A stretch of 10,927 nt of DNA, taken from contig CAJVZX010000021.1 of the NCBI GenBank assembly GCA_913020625.1, positions 1 to 10,927 of the forward strand, given 5' to 3'. Both the position numbers and the translations under genes were made by a program. The notes below the pieces were generated by a model. It saw only the letters and a list, made by a program, of their open reading frames with translations, made no database searches and was not told the DNA's origin. The stretch is from an uncultured Pelagibacterales bacterium (GTDB lineage Bacteria > Pseudomonadota > Alphaproteobacteria > Pelagibacterales > Pelagibacteraceae). Of this stretch, positions 7,398-10,927 are shown one piece after another. Each line of letters opens with the position of its first letter. The stretch's first letter is position 1.

Positions 7398-7823
7398 ATG
7401 ATTAAAATCTATACAGACGGATCATGTATTGGCAACCCAGGCGCAGGTGGTTGGGCTGCAATAATTCTAGATGGTAAAAATGAAAAGATAATTTCTGGCA
7501 ACAAAAACAATACCACAAATAACCAAATGGAACTTTTTGCAGCTATTAAGGCCTTGAGTAATTTTAATAAAAAAAAATCTTTTAAAATTTTTACAGACTC
7601 AAATTATGTTAAAGATGGAATAACAAAATGGATTAAAAATTGGGAAAAAAACAACTGGAAAACATCAGCAAAAAAACCAGTTAAAAATCAAGAGCTTTGG
7701 AAAAAATTAGATAAGCTGGTTAAGTTTCATGATGTTAAATGGGAATGGATAAAAGGACATTCAACAAATATTTACAATAACTTAGCAGACGAACTGGCTA
7801 AAAAAGCAGCTGAAAAAAATTAA
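7398..7823 (+). CDS. rnhA: Ribonuclease HI
   Basis: Cleaves the RNA strand of RNA/DNA hybrids, removing primers and R-loops in the cytoplasm. All catalytic residues are visible: D7 (YTDGSC), E45 (QMEL), D67 (FTDSNY), H121 (KGHS) and D131 (LADELAKKAA). Each is 3 lower than the E. coli number (D10, E48, D70, H124, D134), so the fold has no insertions in between. The basic handle region with WIKNWEKNNWKTSAKKPVKN is present, which marks the bacterial HI type. The 141-residue length is slightly short but complete. It follows thrB by 2 bases. Its TAA shares the TTAA at 7820-7823 with the thrC stop on the opposite strand. Confidence 0.97.
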   Translation: MIKIYTDGSCIGNPGAGGWAAIILDGKNEKIISGNKNNTTNNQMELFAAIKALSNFNKKKSFKIFTDSNYVKDGITKWIKNWEKNNWKTSAKKPVKNQELWKKLDKLVKFHDVKWEWIKGHSTNIYNNLADELAKKAAEKN

Positions 7824-9199
7824 ATTTTTTCCAGTATATGATTTTTAATTTTATCCAAATTATTTGGAATTAGATCATAATTTTCTTTTGCACTCATAAT
7901 ATAATCTAACTCTTTTGGTAAATTAGGTTTTAAACCTATGGCTTTATTAATAACTTCAGGAAATTTACAAGGATGTGCTGTTGCTAAAACAACGTTAATT
8001 CCTTCAGAAGAAATTTTATTCAAAACACCATATCCAACTGCAGTATGGGGGTCTAAAATGACATTAAATTTATTATAAAAATTTTTGATAATGTTTTGTG
8101 TTTCCTTTTCACTTAAACTTTCAGAGACAAAATCATGTTTAATACTTTTTAATTGATTATTATCTATTTTAAAAAACTTTTGCTCTTTAAGATTTTTCAT
8201 TTTTTCTTTTACATTTGAATCATCATTTGAATTTATATCAAAAATTAATCTTTCAAAATTACTAGCCACTTGTATATCCATACTTGGTGAAATAGTTTCA
8301 ACCACATCTGCAATTTTATACTCACCTGTATTAATAGCTCTTTTAAGAATATCATTCCGATTTGTTGCAACAATTAATTTATTTATTGACAAGCCCATTC
8401 GCTTAGAAATATATCCTGCATAAACATCCCCAAAATTTCCAGTAGGTACTGAAAAATTTATTTTTTTTCCTTTTTCCTCTATTTTAAAAAATGCGTAGAA
8501 ATAATAAACAATCTGAGAAATTATCCTCGCCCAATTTATTGAGTTTACACCTGACATATTAATTTTATTTTTAAATTCATTGTCAACAAACATCGATTTA
8601 ACTAAATTTTGGCAATCATCAAAGTTACCTTTGACAGCTATATTAAAAACATTATTTTCCTTAACTGTAGTCATCAATTTACGCTGAACTTCAGAAATTT
8701 TATTTTGAGGATGTAGTACAAATATATTTAATTTATTTCTTCCTTTAATTGCATTTATTGCAGCAGATCCCGTGTCTCCTGATGTTGCAACAACTATATT
8801 AATTTTATTTTTTTGATTTAGAAGAAATTTTTCATACATATTACCAATTACTTGCAAGGCAATATCTTTAAAGGCTAAAGTTGGACCATGAAATAATTCA
8901 AGCAAATAAATATCTTCATATTTTTTTAAAATAACAGTTTCTTTCGATCTAAAGCTCTTGTAGGATTTTTCTACTATTTCTTTAAGTTCATTTTCCTCAA
9001 ATTCTTCTGAGCAAAATTTTATAATTATTTTTGCTGCCAGATCATTATATGAAAGTTTTTTTAACTCATTTAACTCTTTTATTGAAAAAAAAGGAATATT
9101 TTGTGGAACAAAAAGCCCTCCATCAGGAGCCAGTGCATTTAAAAATACATCTTTAAAAGAAAAAGTTTTTTTTGAATTTCTAGTGCTAATGTACTTCAT
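7820..9199 (-). CDS. thrC: Threonine synthase
   Basis: A PLP enzyme converting O-phosphohomoserine to threonine, the step after ThrB. It has 459 residues, normal for the bacterial long form. The N-terminus MKYISTRNSKKTFSFKDVFL, then APDGGLFVP, is the threonine-synthase opening. The PLP lysine is K111 in HGPTLAFKD. SGDTGSAA is the phosphate/PLP-binding glycine motif, NSINWARI and PTGNFGDVYAGY are typical substrate- and cofactor-site motifs, and the C-terminal part has DPHTAVGYG and TAHPCKFPE. There is no clear Shine-Dalgarno before ATG 9199; the preceding bases are AAAAAAAGCC. It is convergent with rnhA and separated from the small upstream gene by 54 bases, so it may have its own promoter. 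Confidence 0.96.
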   Translation of the reverse strand: MKYISTRNSKKTFSFKDVFLNALAPDGGLFVPQNIPFFSIKELNELKKLSYNDLAAKIIIKFCSEEFEENELKEIVEKSYKSFRSKETVILKKYEDIYLLELFHGPTLAFKDIALQVIGNMYEKFLLNQKNKINIVVATSGDTGSAAINAIKGRNKLNIFVLHPQNKISEVQRKLMTTVKENNVFNIAVKGNFDDCQNLVKSMFVDNEFKNKINMSGVNSINWARIISQIVYYFYAFFKIEEKGKKINFSVPTGNFGDVYAGYISKRMGLSINKLIVATNRNDILKRAINTGEYKIADVVETISPSMDIQVASNFERLIFDINSNDDSNVKEKMKNLKEQKFFKIDNNQLKSIKHDFVSESLSEKETQNIIKNFYNKFNVILDPHTAVGYGVLNKISSEGINVVLATAHPCKFPEVINKAIGLKPNLPKELDYIMSAKENYDLIPNNLDKIKNHILEKI

Positions 9200-9209
9200 G
9201 GCTTTTTTT

Positions 9210-9215
9210 AGTATA
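9210..9215 (-). promoter_or_regulatory. Candidate -10 element just upstream of thrC
   Basis: TATACT lies in the 54-base gap before thrC on the minus strand. With usual spacing, transcription would begin about 4 bases before the ATG, giving an almost leaderless message, in line with the lack of a Shine-Dalgarno. The -35 position (TTAGGT) is poor. This is a weak call in AT-rich DNA. Confidence 0.22.
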
Positions 9216-9253
9216 GAATCTTGTGCTTAGCTACCTAAAAACTAAAATTTTAA

Positions 9254-9448
9254 TTATAATTTAAATTTTTTGAGAAATTTTGGATTATTTTTAATATATT
9301 TTTTATAAGCCCAATTTGCTAAGCCCAAAAAAATGAATGAAGATACAATAATGATTAATGCTATTTGAGCACCCGACCTGTCACTAACACAAACTGCACA
9401 CATGGATAATAATGTGTCTGGCTGAAATTTAACTGTTTCTAAAATCAT
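9254..9448 (-). CDS. Small single-span membrane protein with CxxC, downstream of ctaG
   Basis: I do not recognise this family. The 64-residue product has a polar N-terminus with C17 and C20 in SMCAVCVSDRSG. One hydrophobic helix follows at about 28-47, then a lysine-rich tail (KKYIKNNPKFLKKFKL). By the positive-inside rule the tail is cytoplasmic, placing the CxxC in the periplasm. The start codon is 2 bases after the ctaG stop (TAA AG ATG), strong evidence for translational coupling and a real gene. A second Met at residue 16 could be an alternative start but would remove the lead-in before the cysteines. coxC commonly follows ctaG in alphaproteobacterial cox operons; this protein is far too short to be it. 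By position and the CxxC, an accessory role in oxidase assembly or copper handling is plausible but inferred. Confidence 0.72.
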   Translation of the reverse strand: MILETVKFQPDTLLSMCAVCVSDRSGAQIALIIIVSSFIFLGLANWAYKKYIKNNPKFLKKFKL

Positions 9449-9450
9449 CT

Positions 9451-9921
9451 TTAACTATTTTTTTGTTTAAAATTTTCACTCTCAAAAAATATAAATTGCA
9501 TAATACCTTCCTCTAACGATTTTGTCTTGCTATCTTTTGTCACCTTTGGATCAATCATCATAGTAAGCACAAATTTACGTTTTTCTCCTGGTTCAAGTGC
9601 ATGAGTGTCATAACAAAAACAATCTATTTTTATCATGTAAGGCTTTAATTCTTTTGGATAATAGCTGAAGGTCGCTATTCCTGATGTTTTTTTATCACCT
9701 AAATTTTTTACAATATATTCAACATTTGTTACTTCTCCAATTTTAATTTCTAAAGTTGAATTAGCTGAACTAAACTCCCAGGGAAGATCTGTATGGGTAC
9801 TAGTAATTAATTTAAATCTTATAGACGAATTTTCTTTTTTTTGTAAATTAATTACACTTATAGAAAAAATTGTTATCAATAAAAAAAATAGCCCTAGTTT
9901 TACTTTTAAATTCGAAAACAT
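9451..9921 (-). CDS. ctaG: Cytochrome c oxidase copper chaperone CtaG/Cox11, reduced form
   Basis: Cox11-type protein that delivers copper to the CuB site of heme-copper oxidase subunit I from the periplasmic side. It has one membrane anchor at about 8-26 and then an immunoglobulin-like domain. Matching landmarks are TDLPWEF (about 44-50), the GEV.NVEY strand, ATFSYYP, and the copper motif CFCYDTHALEPGE with C101 and C103, followed by MMIDPKV. Family members usually read CFCF, have about 190-200 residues, and carry a PLYRLFC segment with a third cysteine just after the anchor. Here the protein has 156 residues, CFCY, no such segment and no cysteine other than the pair. It lies 12 bases after ctaB and 2 bases before the next small gene. 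The family call is sound despite divergence; function in copper delivery is inferred from the retained pair. Confidence 0.87.
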   Translation of the reverse strand: MFSNLKVKLGLFFLLITIFSISVINLQKKENSSIRFKLITSTHTDLPWEFSSANSTLEIKIGEVTNVEYIVKNLGDKKTSGIATFSYYPKELKPYMIKIDCFCYDTHALEPGEKRKFVLTMMIDPKVTKDSKTKSLEEGIMQFIFFESENFKQKNS

Positions 9922-9933
9922 AAAATTAAATAA

Positions 9934-10839
9934 TTATACTAAGCTATCAATTAATATAGACGTAAATATTAAAAAAAGAAACAAAATTGAAAATACAAAT
10001 ATATGTTTTGCCATTTTTTTTTCAGATCGTGAACTTTTATATTTAAATAATTTATAACAAATATACATGTAGTAAACTCCTAAGCTTCCTGAAATAGATA
10101 AATAAAAAAAACTAAAATAATTTAAAAAAAATGGAGCTAGGATTACTGGAAATAAAAATACTGAATAAATAAAAATATTTAATTTAGTTACATTAACACC
10201 TGAGGTAATAGGCAGCATTGGAATTTTGGCATTCTTATAATCTTCTGTCCTATAAAGACTTAAGGCCCAAAAATGTGATGGTGTCCATATGAAAATAATT
10301 AAAAATAAAATAATTGGTTGAAGTGATATTTCTCCTGTAGCAATTGTCCATCCAATCACTGGCGGTAGCGCACCTGCTACTCCTCCAATAACTATATTTT
10401 GAGGAGTTTTTCTCTTTAACCAAATTGTGTAAACAAGAATATAGAATAAAATTGTAGTTAATAATATCAAAGCAGAAACTAAATTTGAAAAGAAATATAA
10501 GGCAACCACTGAAATTATAGAAGTAGAAATTCCAAAAATAAAAGCTTGTTTTCTTGTTAACTTTCCTGTTGGAATTGGTCTTAAGCATGTTCTTGTCATT
10601 AAAGAATCTAAGTCAGATTCGTACCACATATTTAATGCACCAGCAGCCCCAGAACCTAGAGCAACCGCTAAAATAGAAAATATAGCATCTAAATAATTTA
10701 CTTTAGTCGGTGCAATTAACAAACCTACAACACAGGTAAAAATTACTAATGACATCACCCTTGGCTTCATAAGGTCAAATAAAGCTTTCAGATAACTAAA
10801 ATAATCAATCTTTAATGTTTTTGATTTAATATTATCCAT
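9934..10839 (-). CDS. ctaB: Protoheme IX farnesyltransferase (heme O synthase)
   Basis: Integral membrane prenyltransferase of the UbiA superfamily that adds farnesyl to heme B, making heme O, the precursor of heme A for aa3 oxidase. The first aspartate-rich motif is at 70-78 (NMWYESDLD, with N70, D76 and D78), followed by MTRTCLRPIPTGKL, a hallmark of CtaB/CyoE. The second motif region is WTPSHFWALSLYRTEDY followed by the AKIPMLPITSG segment (about 185-213). Hydrophobic segments fit the family's multi-span topology. The 301-residue length is normal. It is the first minus-strand gene seen here, with ctaG 12 bases downstream. No oxidase subunit gene lies between it and the window edge 88 bases away. 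Confidence 0.96.
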   Translation of the reverse strand: MDNIKSKTLKIDYFSYLKALFDLMKPRVMSLVIFTCVVGLLIAPTKVNYLDAIFSILAVALGSGAAGALNMWYESDLDSLMTRTCLRPIPTGKLTRKQAFIFGISTSIISVVALYFFSNLVSALILLTTILFYILVYTIWLKRKTPQNIVIGGVAGALPPVIGWTIATGEISLQPIILFLIIFIWTPSHFWALSLYRTEDYKNAKIPMLPITSGVNVTKLNIFIYSVFLFPVILAPFFLNYFSFFYLSISGSLGVYYMYICYKLFKYKSSRSEKKMAKHIFVFSILFLFLIFTSILIDSLV

Positions 10840-10927
10840 TCAACTATCAAAAGTTTATTTAAACTAACTTCTAACTCCCTGCTACAAAATAAAGTAGTCG
10901 TGTGAATAGAGTATATTCTGATTCCGC
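10840..10927 (-). other. Non-coding edge upstream of ctaB with weak promoter-like signals
   Basis: No recognisable gene: two minus-strand frames hit stops and the third runs out of frame into ctaB with no familiar motif, so no CoxA or CoxB C-terminus is visible. Minus-strand TATACT at 10910-10915 could be a -10 for ctaB with a leader of about 64 bases, but its -35 would lie outside the window. An interrupted palindrome (AGTTTA-TT-TAAACT, 10852-10865) sits 12 bases before the ctaB start; it is AT-rich and may be chance. Confidence 0.25.

Noticed and set aside
9234..9275. Rho-independent terminator between the small gene and thrC
   Set aside because: The region is almost pure A/T with only a 4-bp stem; no GC-rich hairpin with a T-run exists here or at other gene ends.
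9254..9448. The 64-codon gene as a remnant of coxC
   Set aside because: It is an intact frame coupled to ctaG, has a lysine-rich C-terminus after a single helix, and shows no subunit III motif.
10250..10588. Minus-strand open frame inside ctaB in another frame
   Set aside because: It overlaps conserved ctaB motifs, and its Asn/Phe/Tyr-rich composition is typical of out-of-frame AT-rich DNA.
10866..10927. A tRNA or other structured RNA at the right edge
   Set aside because: Only 4-5 bp stems are found (CTAC/GTAG, GAATA/TATTC), with no T-arm consensus, and the element would be cut by the window.

Overview
The window is very AT-rich, with short intergenic gaps and mostly weak Shine-Dalgarno sequences. 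Gene content and protein motifs are alphaproteobacterial: a split F0 operon with a b/b' pair, a ThrB of the APH-fold type, and a Cox11/CtaB pair. Base composition and compactness suggest a streamlined marine alphaproteobacterium of the SAR11/Pelagibacterales or HIMB59-like type. That placement is inferred from composition and order, not from a tree.

Layout. The left 7.8 kb is read on the plus strand: the 3' end of a DsbA-family thioredoxin-fold gene, smc, the F0 genes of ATP synthase (atpI, atpB, atpE, b' and atpF), then ispH, thrB and rnhA. Gaps are 2 to 32 bases and b'/b overlap by 7 bases. A perfect extended -10 sequence lies between the F0 genes and ispH and may start a second transcript. 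The right 3.1 kb is read on the minus strand, in the order ctaB, ctaG, an unrecognised 64-codon membrane-protein gene, thrC. The two blocks meet tail to tail, with the stop codons of rnhA and thrC sharing one TTAA.

How the genes work together. AtpI, a, c, b' and b form the membrane half of the proton ATP synthase; the F1 genes must lie elsewhere. IspH makes the isoprenoid precursors from which the farnesyl group used by CtaB for heme O is derived. CtaG delivers copper to cytochrome oxidase. ThrB and ThrC perform the last two steps of threonine synthesis and sit on opposite strands with rnhA between them.

Most of the window is ordinary housekeeping. The points that deserve a second look are: an SMC protein of only about 858 residues with no recognisable hinge domain; a reduced CtaG that keeps the copper CxC pair but lacks the usual third cysteine; and, 2 bases after ctaG, a small membrane protein with a CxxC motif where coxC is commonly found. 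I found no mobile element, CRISPR array, rRNA or tRNA.
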